NCBI GenBank assembly: GCA_902547175.1
Contig: CACCMS010000001.1
Coordinates: forward strand, 1-64,000
DNA: 64,000 nucleotides
Reading direction: 5' to 3'
Source of the DNA: Rhodospirillaceae bacterium
Lineage (GTDB): Bacteria; Pseudomonadota; Alphaproteobacteria; TMED109; TMED131
Part shown: positions 51,274-59,077 of the stretch, piece after piece
Layout of the letters: the number at the start of each line of letters is the position of its first letter
Position numbering within the stretch: position 1 is the stretch's first letter
Translations under genes and position numbers: made by a program
Notes under the pieces: generated by a model
What the model was told of the DNA's origin: nothing
Seen by the model: only the letters and a program-made list of their open reading frames with translations
Databases searched by the model: none

Positions 51274-52275
51274 TTATATATACTCTATAGACTCTGTATC
51301 TAATTTCTTAACTAAATTGTCTGTTTGTAGATGAGTATATGTTCTTAACATTCTTATATCTTTGTGACCTGTAATAGAAGCTACTTCCATTATACTTAAA
51401 CCTTTCTCAAATAATCTACTGGTAGCTTCATGTCTTAAATCATGAAATCTCAATCCCTTTATATTTGTTTTCTTACATGTTCTTTCCCATAAGCTTCTTA
51501 CTGTTGTTTTGTTTAAAGGAAAAACTTTACCTTTAATACCTATTGGAAGCTGCTTTAAAACATCAATTGCTTTAGCACTTAATGGTATTATTCTTTCTTC
51601 TCCATTTTTAGTATAAAGTACTCTACATAAACTATTGTTTATATTGATACTTTGCCATTCAATATTTAATAATTCACTTCTTCTCATTCCTGTTTCTATT
51701 GCTAAAATAAACAACGGATAGAAACAAGGGTTTGGATTTTGTTTACATGCATACTTTAGAGCTTCATATTCTCCTTTAAATAGTCTCCTGGTTCTTGATG
51801 GATTGTTAGTTGGTAATTTAATCATACTCAATGGATTGTTTCCTATTAAACAGCCCCATTCATTTTTAGCTACATTTAAAGCATGAGAGAAAAGGGCACA
51901 TTCTTTTCTTACAGTAGTAGGTGATACTTGTTTAAGTCTTTCATCTCTGTAGTATGCAAAGTGAGTAGGAGATAATACTGTAATCTCTTTTAAGCTGATA
52001 CTGTGCCTCATCATTTGTTTAATACGATATTCTTCTTGTTCTCTTCCACGTTTCTTGAAAGTAATTACTTTTCTATATTTTTCTAGAATATCTTTTAAAG
52101 TAATTAACTTATTATCTGACTGAGTAAAATGTCCTTGCTCAATTAATATCTCTGTATCTCTTGCCCATTTCATAGCATCAGCTTTACGTGTGAAGGTTTT
52201 AGAAAGAGCAGGGGCTCTTCTATTCCTTATACGAACTCTCCAACGTCCATTGGAACGTTTATCTATCGTTGCCAT
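51274..52275 (-). CDS. Tyrosine recombinase (phage-type integrase)
   Basis: 333 residues. N-terminal arm-binding part (WRVRIRNRRAPALSKTFTRK), core-binding SAM-like domain, then the catalytic domain with Arg in ETGMRRSELLNIEW, Lys in YTKNGEERIIPL, HDLRHEATS (His-x2-Arg), GHKD and Tyr in LRTYTHL: complete R-K-H-R-H-Y set. ATG at 52275 is preferred to a TTG at 52278. It starts 68 bases from the tRNA-Ser end, the usual position of a tRNA-targeting integrase. Confidence 0.96.
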   Translation of the reverse strand: MATIDKRSNGRWRVRIRNRRAPALSKTFTRKADAMKWARDTEILIEQGHFTQSDNKLITLKDILEKYRKVITFKKRGREQEEYRIKQMMRHSISLKEITVLSPTHFAYYRDERLKQVSPTTVRKECALFSHALNVAKNEWGCLIGNNPLSMIKLPTNNPSRTRRLFKGEYEALKYACKQNPNPCFYPLFILAIETGMRRSELLNIEWQSININNSLCRVLYTKNGEERIIPLSAKAIDVLKQLPIGIKGKVFPLNKTTVRSLWERTCKKTNIKGLRFHDLRHEATSRLFEKGLSIMEVASITGHKDIRMLRTYTHLQTDNLVKKLDTESIEYI

Positions 52276-52287
52276 CAAATACCTCTC

Positions 52288-52304
52288 TGGTCCTAAATTG
52301 GTCC
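52288..52304 (+). promoter_or_regulatory. Integrase arm-type site next to the tRNA
   Basis: TGGTCCTAAATTGGTCC: two TGGTCC repeats 11 bp (one helical turn) apart, 38 bases before the tRNA 3' end and just upstream of the integrase start. The same pair, at the same 38-base distance, stands at 48070, and a worn one at 37076. Binding by the integrase arm domain is inferred; it may also repress int. Confidence 0.7.
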
Positions 52305-52342
52305 AAACTAGTTATTCAATGTCTAGGAAGTATCTCTTTGAA

Positions 52343-52432
52343 TGGCGGTGAGGGTGGGATTCGAACCCACGGAACGCTTGCACGTTCGCCGGTTTTCAAG
52401 ACCGGAGCTTTCGACCACTCAGCCACCTCACC
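52343..52432 (-). tRNA. tRNA-Ser (anticodon UGA)
   Basis: Full cloverleaf on the minus strand: acceptor GGTGAGG pairs with CCTCACC, discriminator G, encoded CCA, anticodon loop CTTGAAA giving UGA, a long variable arm (GCGAACGTGCAAGCG region) as in all serine tRNAs, and T-arm GTGGGTTCGAATCCCAC. This is the only copy in the window with an intact 5' acceptor strand; bases 52343-52423 are the target repeated through the island. Confidence 0.97.
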
Positions 52433-52496
52433 ATTTAAGAGTATGTTACATTTATTTATAAACTTATAAACAAAAATTTCTAAAAAAATTATCTTT

Positions 52497-52952
52497 TTAA
52501 TTTAACAAACATTTATCAATTCGCATGAAACCATCATCAATGTATTGAATAGCATAATTACATTTTTTTCCTATATATTTTTTCCAAGGGCCATCACCAT
52601 CAACAAATTTAAAAAAACCTATCCCTGAGTCAAAATCACCTTTATCTCTTGATAGTAAGACTATAAATTTATTATTCTTTTGATCAATTGACTCACAATA
52701 AACCTCTCCACCATCAAAGAGGTTTTCTGCATTTATTTTTGCTAAGCCCTTACAATGATTTTTTCCATAATTTCCCAGATTATCATTCCAAAAACTCTTA
52801 CTATTATAAAAAACAAATTGGTAATCATCTGTTGTTTTAAAAATTTCGGTATTTGCATAACCCATGTCGGTTCTTTCCCAATCTTGTGACATTAGGTTAC
52901 TTACAAAATAAAAACATAAAACAAATGTTGTAATAGATAATTTAAAATTCAT
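52497..52952 (-). CDS. Small secreted family protein, subfamily B
   Basis: 151 residues: signal peptide to about 22, YNSKSFWNDNLGNYGKNHCKG, VYCESIDQKNNKFIVLLSR, KGDFDSGIGFFKFV, GDGPWKKYIGKKCNYAIQYI and IDKCLLN. Four Cys conserved; GTGKF is replaced by GDGPW. It lies just outside the island, beyond the tRNA 5' end. Confidence 0.76.
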   Translation of the reverse strand: MNFKLSITTFVLCFYFVSNLMSQDWERTDMGYANTEIFKTTDDYQFVFYNSKSFWNDNLGNYGKNHCKGLAKINAENLFDGGEVYCESIDQKNNKFIVLLSRDKGDFDSGIGFFKFVDGDGPWKKYIGKKCNYAIQYIDDGFMRIDKCLLN

Positions 52953-53018
52953 AATTAACTTTATTATATCTAAAGAGAAAAATACATGTTTATTAGAGTA
53001 ATAATAACAAAGTTTAAA

Positions 53019-53849
53019 TTACTTTCTAAAATATGGTTCTCTTTTTTCTAAAAAGGACTTTAATCCTTCCTTAAAATCTTTTCCTTTAATTAATTTGTTT
53101 TGAACACTATCAAATTCATTTATAGCAGCTTTTTGGTTAATTTGAGCAATTCTAGAATTTCTAATTACTTCTTTTACAGCATCAGGAGAAGCACTGCAAA
53201 TAAAACCTGCTAATTCAACTGCTCTTGTAAATAGATCATTAGTTTTATGTATCTCTTGTATCAAATTCATTCTAAAAGCTTCATTAGTGTCAAACTTAAT
53301 ACCAGTTAATAAATATTTCATAGCATTACTCCAACCAGCTCTTTCTACAAATCTAATTGTAGCTCCACCAGTCATTAATAACCCTCTCTTTACTTCTAAC
53401 ATAGCAAAAGTTGTATTTTCATCAGCAATAGCTATATCCGCAGCTAACATTAGTTCTAAGCCGTAAGTAAAGGTAATTCCTTTGACAGCAACTATCAGTG
53501 GTTTGCTTCTTATTGGGGCGTTCAATCCTAAAGGGTCAATTAATGTACTATTATTTATATAACTATGATCATTTTTTTCTAATAAATTACGCATTTCTTT
53601 TAGGTCCATACCAGCACAAAAGTTATCTCCACTGGTATAAACTATAGCGCATAAAGCATTGTTATCATTTTCATATTCTGTAAAAGCTTTACCCATCTCT
53701 TCAAACATATAAGGGGTAAAACCGTTCATTTTTGAAGGTCTATCTATATCTATAAAAAAAATATTTTGAATTAGTTTTCTATTAATTCTTCCTTTTAAAA
53801 TATCAGCATCTTCCATTGGCTTTATCAAATTTTCAGATAATTTTTTCAT
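53019..53849 (-). CDS. Enoyl-CoA hydratase/isomerase (crotonase) family protein
   Basis: 276 residues from ATG 53849; the alternative ATG at 53861 contains the GGAG that serves as the ribosome site. Crotonase blocks: DRPSKMNGF, ALCAIVYTSGDNFCAGMDLK (oxyanion loop), KPLIVAVKGITFTYGLELML and AMLEVKRGLLMTGG. One usual catalytic Glu position reads as part of FAMLEVKRG, so the exact reaction is open. Acts on acyl-CoA in the cytoplasm. Confidence 0.9.
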   Translation of the reverse strand: MKKLSENLIKPMEDADILKGRINRKLIQNIFFIDIDRPSKMNGFTPYMFEEMGKAFTEYENDNNALCAIVYTSGDNFCAGMDLKEMRNLLEKNDHSYINNSTLIDPLGLNAPIRSKPLIVAVKGITFTYGLELMLAADIAIADENTTFAMLEVKRGLLMTGGATIRFVERAGWSNAMKYLLTGIKFDTNEAFRMNLIQEIHKTNDLFTRAVELAGFICSASPDAVKEVIRNSRIAQINQKAAINEFDSVQNKLIKGKDFKEGLKSFLEKREPYFRK

Positions 53850-53913
53850 AAATATCTCCATTACTAAAAATTTATATATTAAATTATATATTAATCAATA
53901 AAATATAATCTAT

Positions 53914-54246
53914 ATGAATGAATTAATAATCATAAAAACTACAGTCAAAAATAAAGTGACTAAAAATAATATAGTTAATGAGTTAATAAAAAATGACTAT
54001 GCTTCTTGTATTAATGTAATAGAAAATGTATCTTCTCATTACAAATGGCAAGGTAAAGTTGAGAGTGAAAAAGAAGATATATTATTTATTAAGACGATGA
54101 AAAGAAACGAAAAATTAGTATATGAAGTTATAAGAGTAATGCATGATTATGAAATTCCTGAAATAATTACTATTGGTATTAAAAATATAGATAGTAGCTA
54201 TTTAAATTGGTCCAATGAAAGTGTAGTAAATAAAAAATATGATTAG
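53914..54246 (+). CDS. cutA: CutA1-family protein
   Basis: 110 residues: ASCINVIENVSSHYKWQGKV, ESEKEDILFIKT and HDYEIPEIITIGI are the CutA1 blocks of a trimeric ferredoxin-like protein linked to divalent-cation tolerance. The Cys and the YEIPEI motif are conserved. Overlaps the next gene by 8 bases. Confidence 0.93.
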   Translation: MNELIIIKTTVKNKVTKNNIVNELIKNDYASCINVIENVSSHYKWQGKVESEKEDILFIKTMKRNEKLVYEVIRVMHDYEIPEIITIGIKNIDSSYLNWSNESVVNKKYD

Positions 54247-54487
54247 ATTACTATTAATAATTATAATTATTTTATTTTTTTTATGGCTAGCTCTAAATTT
54301 ATTTTCTAGCAAAAAAAATGAAACCGTAAAGTTTAGACTAAATCCTAAGTTTATTATTATATTGATAATTTTGGTTGCCTTTTTATTATCAATAAGATTT
54401 CTACCTAAGTTGATGGCTTTTTTTCCAAATTTACAAGGTCTTATTTCTCCATTAATTGGAATTCTAAGAGGATTTTTACCTTTTTAA
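54239..54487 (+). CDS. Small two-TM membrane protein, 82 aa
   Basis: Helices at about 3-22 and 37-56, then a hydrophobic Gly/Pro-containing tail. Such a segment precedes a J domain in some alphaproteobacterial DnaJ-like membrane proteins, but no J domain follows here. Translation is probably coupled to cutA through an 8-base overlap. Confidence 0.6.
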   Translation: MIRLLLIIIIILFFLWLALNLFSSKKNETVKFRLNPKFIIILIILVAFLLSIRFLPKLMAFFPNLQGLISPLIGILRGFLPF

Positions 54488-54493
54488 TTGTAT

Positions 54494-55201
54494 TTATGAT
54501 AATATCCAACCACCATCAATATCTATAGTTGTTCCAGTAATGAATTCATTCTCAATGGCAAATATTATTGCTTTTGCTACTTCATTAGCAGTACCAGCTC
54601 TTTTAATAATATTATCTTTGGTAGAGTTTTTATAAAAATCTTTTCTGGCTTTACCTTTTAAAGGACTCATAGGAGTGTCTATTACTCCTGGTGATATAAG
54701 ATTTATTCTTATTGGAGCTAACTCATGAGTAATGGCTCTTGCAAATGCTTCAACTGCTCCTCCTGCTGAAGAAATAGCGACAAATCCTGGTTTTGGTTTT
54801 CTGGCCGGTGATCCACTTACTAAAACAATATTACCACTTTTACTTAAATTTTTAACGCCATACCTAACTACGTTTGCGTATCCCCAAAGTTTATCAAAGG
54901 AATTTCTATAACCTTGCATATTCATAGATAAAAATGGTCCAATTGCTCTTTCTCCTCCAGTAGCTGTACTAACTAACACATCATACTTACCAATTCTTTT
55001 AAAAAGAGCTTTTAAAGAAGCTTCATCTAACACATCAGCTTTTTCTAGAATTAATTGCTTTTTTCTAATTTTAACTTTTTTAGGATTTCTACTTATAGCA
55101 TAAACTTTTGATGCACCATTTTGCAAAAGTAACTTGATGGTTTCTAGACCTATTCCTGAGGTTCCACCAAATACTATAATTTTTTTATTCTTTAGTTTCA
55201 T
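54494..55201 (-). CDS. SDR-family oxidoreductase
   Basis: 235 residues: VFGGTSGIGLETIKLL cofactor loop, DVLVSTATGG in place of NNAG, VSGSPARKPKPGFVAISSAGGA, where the usual Tyr-x3-Lys is absent (AISSAGG), and SPGVIDTPM. The missing catalytic Tyr/Lys suggests an atypical or inactive SDR. Overlaps the upstream small gene by 17 bases. Confidence 0.82.
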   Translation of the reverse strand: MKLKNKKIIVFGGTSGIGLETIKLLLQNGASKVYAISRNPKKVKIRKKQLILEKADVLDEASLKALFKRIGKYDVLVSTATGGERAIGPFLSMNMQGYRNSFDKLWGYANVVRYGVKNLSKSGNIVLVSGSPARKPKPGFVAISSAGGAVEAFARAITHELAPIRINLISPGVIDTPMSPLKGKARKDFYKNSTKDNIIKRAGTANEVAKAIIFAIENEFITGTTIDIDGGWILS

Positions 55202-55406
55202 GTTTTTTATCTCCTTTAATAAATTCTTTAAAACTGTTTACCATATCTCTTTCATCTAGCTCTTTAAAAGACATCTTTATTAAAGCAATCTTGTCTTCTA
55301 ATTGATTTTTTTCATCATTGATCATTTCGTATAGTTCTTGTTTTCTTTTTTCTTTTATTTTAGCTCTTAATTTATTTAATTTTTTATAGAAATTTGAATC
55401 ATTCAT
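55185..55406 (-). CDS. Small charged helical protein, 73 aa
   Basis: Almost entirely charged and helical (KLRAKIKEKRKQELYEMIND, LDERDMVNSFKEF), probably a coiled coil. No signal or membrane segment. It overlaps the SDR gene by 17 bases, so the two are co-translated. Not recognised. Confidence 0.6.
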   Translation of the reverse strand: MNDSNFYKKLNKLRAKIKEKRKQELYEMINDEKNQLEDKIALIKMSFKELDERDMVNSFKEFIKGDKKHETKE

Positions 55407-55454
55407 AATATTAATTTAATTTTGAGTATACATTATTAGTTTTTTATGTAAATT

Positions 55455-56009
55455 ATGCTTATGTCAAAGCTTAGAAACATTTTAGTTTTACTTTTAACTT
55501 TTTTAATATATGTTGGGCAGATGCCAGCAAATGATTTTATAAATATGAAACTTAAAACAGGAGACGTTTTAATTAAGCTTAGAAAAGATTTAGCCCCAAA
55601 TCATGTGAAAAGAATATCACAATTAGTGAAAGATGGCTTTTATGATGGTTTAAAATTTCATAGGGTTATTCCAGATTTTATGGCCCAAGGAGGCGATCCT
55701 CTAGGCAATGGCACAGGTGGGTCAGGCCAAAATATAGATGCTGAGTTTTCATCCGAAAAGCATATTAGAGGCACAGTTTCAATGGCTAGGGCTCAAGACC
55801 CAAATAGTGCAGATAGTCAGTTTTTTATTTGCTTTACTGATGCATCTTGGTTAGATGGACAATATACTATCTGGGGCCAAGTAGTTGAAGGTATGGAACA
55901 CGTAGATAAGATAAAAAAAGGAGACGGATCTAATGGTGAGGTTTCAAATCCTGATAAAATAATTAGCATGAAGCTATTTTCTAAAAAACCTAAAAAAACA
56001 AAAAAATAA
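55455..56009 (+). CDS. Periplasmic peptidyl-prolyl isomerase (cyclophilin type)
   Basis: 184 residues: signal peptide to about 26, then a cyclophilin domain with YDGLKFHRVIPDFMAQGGDP (catalytic Arg in FHRV, QGGDP), SMARAQDPNSADSQFFICF and LDGQYTIWGQVVEGM. Folds exported proteins. A second ATG at 55461 is an alternative start. Lys-rich tail. Followed after 3 bases by the next gene. Confidence 0.94.
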   Translation: MLMSKLRNILVLLLTFLIYVGQMPANDFINMKLKTGDVLIKLRKDLAPNHVKRISQLVKDGFYDGLKFHRVIPDFMAQGGDPLGNGTGGSGQNIDAEFSSEKHIRGTVSMARAQDPNSADSQFFICFTDASWLDGQYTIWGQVVEGMEHVDKIKKGDGSNGEVSNPDKIISMKLFSKKPKKTKK

Positions 56010-56012
56010 CTA

Positions 56013-56882
56013 ATGCCTTTTTGTTTTCTAGGTAAATTTATTAAAATATCTATTCTTATTTATATTTTTAGCACGTCACTAAGTTCTCATGATTGCTTAA
56101 CTATGGATATTGCTAAGACAATTTTTAATAATGAGGGTAAGCAACCTATTTTGGTTTTGGATAATACTATAAGTTTAGAAGAAGCTTACTGTGGTCAGGA
56201 AAAATTAAATTATTTAATTAATAAAAAGTATAATGATAAAATAGGCTATAAGGTAGGTTTTACAGGGAAAGCTTTACAAGAAAGATTTAATATAAAAAGT
56301 CCAGCTAGCGGTGTTTTATACAAGCACATGTTTTTAAAAAATGATGATTTAATAAACTCAGATTTTGCATATAGAACCTTTATTGAACCAGATATGTTAG
56401 TAATTATCAAAAGTTCTGAGATAATGAATGCCAAAAACTCTTTAGATATATTGGCAAATCTAAAAACTATTCATCCTTTTATCGAGATACCTGGGTTACC
56501 CTTTACAAAGGACACATTAGTTAATGGTAATATGTTAGTTGCAGCTAATATGCTTGCAACTAAAATGGTTATGGGAGAAGGTATTAAGGTTGAGAGTAAT
56601 GAAAAATTTCTAAGTCAAATGGCAAATATTAAAACTATTTTTAAATATAAAAATGGTCAAATTATTCAAGAAGCATTGTCTAGCAACTTAATGAGAAATC
56701 CAATTAATGTTTTAAAGTGGTTAATAGATGACTTTAATGAAAAAGGAATAAAACTTAAAGCTAATGATAGAATTAGTTTAGGTTCAGTTGGTAAACTTTA
56801 TCCATTACAATCAGGTAAATCCTATCTATACACTTTTAAAGGTTTTGGACAAAGTTCAAGCGTTTCTATAAATACTAACTAA
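56013..56882 (+). CDS. Exported FAH/2-keto-4-pentenoate-hydratase-like protein
   Basis: 289 residues. After a hydrophobic leader (about 9-25, ending SLSSH) comes a fumarylacetoacetase/MhpD-type domain: IGYKVGFTGKALQERF, SGVLYKHM, IEPDMLVII (metal-binding Glu region), HPFIEIPG and DRISLGSVGKLYPL. These enzymes are normally cytoplasmic; a signal peptide is unusual. It follows the cyclophilin gene by 3 bases and overlaps the convergent ligase gene by 4. Confidence 0.8.
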   Translation: MPFCFLGKFIKISILIYIFSTSLSSHDCLTMDIAKTIFNNEGKQPILVLDNTISLEEAYCGQEKLNYLINKKYNDKIGYKVGFTGKALQERFNIKSPASGVLYKHMFLKNDDLINSDFAYRTFIEPDMLVIIKSSEIMNAKNSLDILANLKTIHPFIEIPGLPFTKDTLVNGNMLVAANMLATKMVMGEGIKVESNEKFLSQMANIKTIFKYKNGQIIQEALSSNLMRNPINVLKWLIDDFNEKGIKLKANDRISLGSVGKLYPLQSGKSYLYTFKGFGQSSSVSINTN

Positions 56883-58504
56883 GTATTTAATTTTCTTTTA
56901 AGCTCTGAAAGGTCATAGAAATTTCTGTATTTTTCTTTTTTTATTTTTTTTATAAGGTCTTTTTTTATAATTTTCTGACTAGATGTAATCGGCAAGCTAT
57001 CAGTGAAATGTATATATGCAGGTAATTTAAAATAAGTCAATTTTTTATTAAGGTTATTTAAAATACTTTTTGCATATTTTACATTTTTATTCTTATTATT
57101 TTTTAAGATTATACATGCTAATACTTCTTCTTCATAAATCTCATGAGGATAAGCGCATACCGCGACGTTTTTAATTCCTTCTAAACTTAGTAATGTTGCT
57201 TCTATTTCAACTGCAGAAATATTTTCGCCTGATCTTCTAATTATATTTTTTTTTCTATCTACGAAATATAAATATCCTTTCTTATCTTTTTTTACTATAT
57301 CACCGGTATGAAACCAATTATTTTTCCAGGCTTTATTAGTAGCAGCTTTATCTCTAAAATATCCATCAAAGAAACCTTTTTTAGGTGTACTTTTGCTTTG
57401 TCTAATAATTAATTCACCTTCTTCATTTAAAACACTTTTTTTAGAACTATTAATTACTTTTGTTTCCAATGAGTCATCAGGTTTTCCAAAACATCTTTTG
57501 CCTATTTTTCTACTTTTTTTATGATCAAATATACATCTAACCATTTCAGTCATTCCCCATAGCTCTACCATAGGAATTTTGAACCTTTCTTCAAAAATAT
57601 TATGAAAATGTGGCTCTATTCCTGCACCAATTCCTAACCTTAAATTATTATTTTTTTCTTCTTTTATTTTTTTTTGTTTTAAAAGTAGTGGAACCATTAC
57701 TCCTAAATAATGAAATATAGTAGCATTACTATATTTTATTTCTTTCCAAAAGCTAGAGACACTAAACCTTTTAGATTGTATTTGGGTATTTCCTGTTAAA
57801 AAAGCGGCATAAAATGATAATATACCAGCATTAACATGGTGTACTGGCAAACAATTATAGATTTTTTCTTTACTAGATTTAATAGAAATTAGCCCTTTTT
57901 TTAAAGTATAAGAATATCCAGCATTAATTTCATAAAAATGTGATAATATACAACCTTTTGGCTTACCAGTAGTACCTGATGTATAAATTAAACTTGCTTC
58001 ATCAGTTGGCTTTAAAAATTTATCATTATTATTTTTGATTTTATTATTTTCTATAATTAGAGTTAATTTATTTCTATTAAAAATAGAAAGGCCGACTTTT
58101 TTGCCCTTTAGAATATCTTTAATTTTATCTAAATATTGCTTTGTGCATATTAAATGCTTAGTCTTTGAATGTTCTATTATATATTTTAATTCACTAATAT
58201 TTAGTTCATAATTTAGTGGAACACACGAAATTCCATTATAGTTAAGAGCAATTTTTAATATAAAAAATTCGGGTATATTTCCCACTATTATTGCGATTCT
58301 ATCTTTACGGTTAATGTTAATTTTTTTGAAATAATTTGAATATATATCAACATAATTAGAAACATCATTAAAACTGTATGAATTAATGCTTTGATTATGC
58401 TTTTTTCTAGAACTTTCTAATAGTATATTATTTTTAAACTTTTTAAACAATAAATTAGAAATATCTTTTATAGTATTGTTTTCTAAAAATAATTTGCTTT
58501 TCAT
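56879..58504 (-). CDS. Acyl-CoA synthetase (AMP-binding, CaiC-like)
   Basis: 541 residues of the ANL superfamily: SLIYTSGTTGKPKGCILSH (P-loop-like A3), ELWGMTEM (A5), FHTGDIVKKDKKGYLYFVDR (A7/A8) with IRRSGENISAVEIE (A8), and SSQKIIKKDLIKK with the C-terminal Lys (A10). Activates a carboxylic acid to acyl-CoA; best resembles crotonobetaine/carnitine or medium-chain acid ligases. May work with the thioesterase encoded upstream on the same strand. Confidence 0.92.
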   Translation of the reverse strand: MKSKLFLENNTIKDISNLLFKKFKNNILLESSRKKHNQSINSYSFNDVSNYVDIYSNYFKKININRKDRIAIIVGNIPEFFILKIALNYNGISCVPLNYELNISELKYIIEHSKTKHLICTKQYLDKIKDILKGKKVGLSIFNRNKLTLIIENNKIKNNNDKFLKPTDEASLIYTSGTTGKPKGCILSHFYEINAGYSYTLKKGLISIKSSKEKIYNCLPVHHVNAGILSFYAAFLTGNTQIQSKRFSVSSFWKEIKYSNATIFHYLGVMVPLLLKQKKIKEEKNNNLRLGIGAGIEPHFHNIFEERFKIPMVELWGMTEMVRCIFDHKKSRKIGKRCFGKPDDSLETKVINSSKKSVLNEEGELIIRQSKSTPKKGFFDGYFRDKAATNKAWKNNWFHTGDIVKKDKKGYLYFVDRKKNIIRRSGENISAVEIEATLLSLEGIKNVAVCAYPHEIYEEEVLACIILKNNKNKNVKYAKSILNNLNKKLTYFKLPAYIHFTDSLPITSSQKIIKKDLIKKIKKEKYRNFYDLSELKRKLNT

Positions 58505-58570
58505 TTTTTTTTATTAAAAAAATATAATTTAATGTGATCCAATACTTAATAAAATACGAAATAACATTAA

Positions 58571-58629
58571 AATGTCGAGTTCGTTTCTATTCACTTCTCC
58601 CTAATTTGTAAATACAACAACTCGACATT
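58571..58629. repeat. 11-bp inverted repeat around a 37-base loop
   Basis: AATGTCGAGTT (58571-58581) and its exact complement AACTCGACATT (58619-58629), the second arm touching the thioesterase stop. It lies between two minus-strand genes. The loop is too long for a classic terminator and has no flanking U-run. Could be an operator pair or a cruciform. Confidence 0.5.
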
Positions 58630-59044
58630 ACCCCTTAAGAATAGCCATAGTTAATCTTGATATACAAGTAATTTTTTCATTATTATACATTTTGATTTCC
58701 CACACATGAGTACTTTTACCAATATGAATAGGAATACTAATTCCTTTTAGTAATCCTTCTCTAACAGCTCTAATGTGATTAGCATTGATATCAAGCCCAA
58801 CGGTACTAACGCCTTCCTCTATACATAAATTAGATGCTAAACTACCCAATGTTTCTGCTAATGCTACTGAGGCACCTCCATGTAATATGCCATAAGGCTG
58901 TTTTAAATAATCCCTAACAATCATTTCACCTTCTAAAGAATTATCATCAATCTTAGTTATTTTTATGCCTAAATGCGAGGCTAGGGTGTTGTCCATTTTT
59001 TTATTAATATTAATTAAATTTGTATCTCTTTTCCATATTTTCAT
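58628..59044 (-). CDS. Hot-dog fold thioesterase (PaaI/EntH-like)
   Basis: 138 residues: LKQPYGILHGGASVALAETL holds the HGG and the catalytic Glu of the PaaI/YbdB group, then GLDINANHIRAVREG. Cleaves acyl-CoA, often aryl or beta-keto. It lies upstream of the acyl-CoA ligase on the same strand, separated by an inverted repeat. Confidence 0.9.
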   Translation of the reverse strand: MKIWKRDTNLININKKMDNTLASHLGIKITKIDDNSLEGEMIVRDYLKQPYGILHGGASVALAETLGSLASNLCIEEGVSTVGLDINANHIRAVREGLLKGISIPIHIGKSTHVWEIKMYNNEKITCISRLTMAILKG

Positions 59045-59077
59045 TGTCTATCCTTAATGTTATATTTTTATACGAAA

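Noticed and set aside
42300..52432. Several apparent tRNA-Ser genes, or a CRISPR-like array
   Set aside because: Only 52343-52432 has a matching 5' acceptor strand. The others share the 3' 81 bp or less and continue into a common tail, so they are attachment scars. Spacing is kilobases, not a CRISPR.
52269..52469. 66-residue plus-strand ORF across the tRNA-Ser
   Set aside because: It is the antisense translation of the tRNA (GGIRTHGTLARSPVF type), a well-known false protein.
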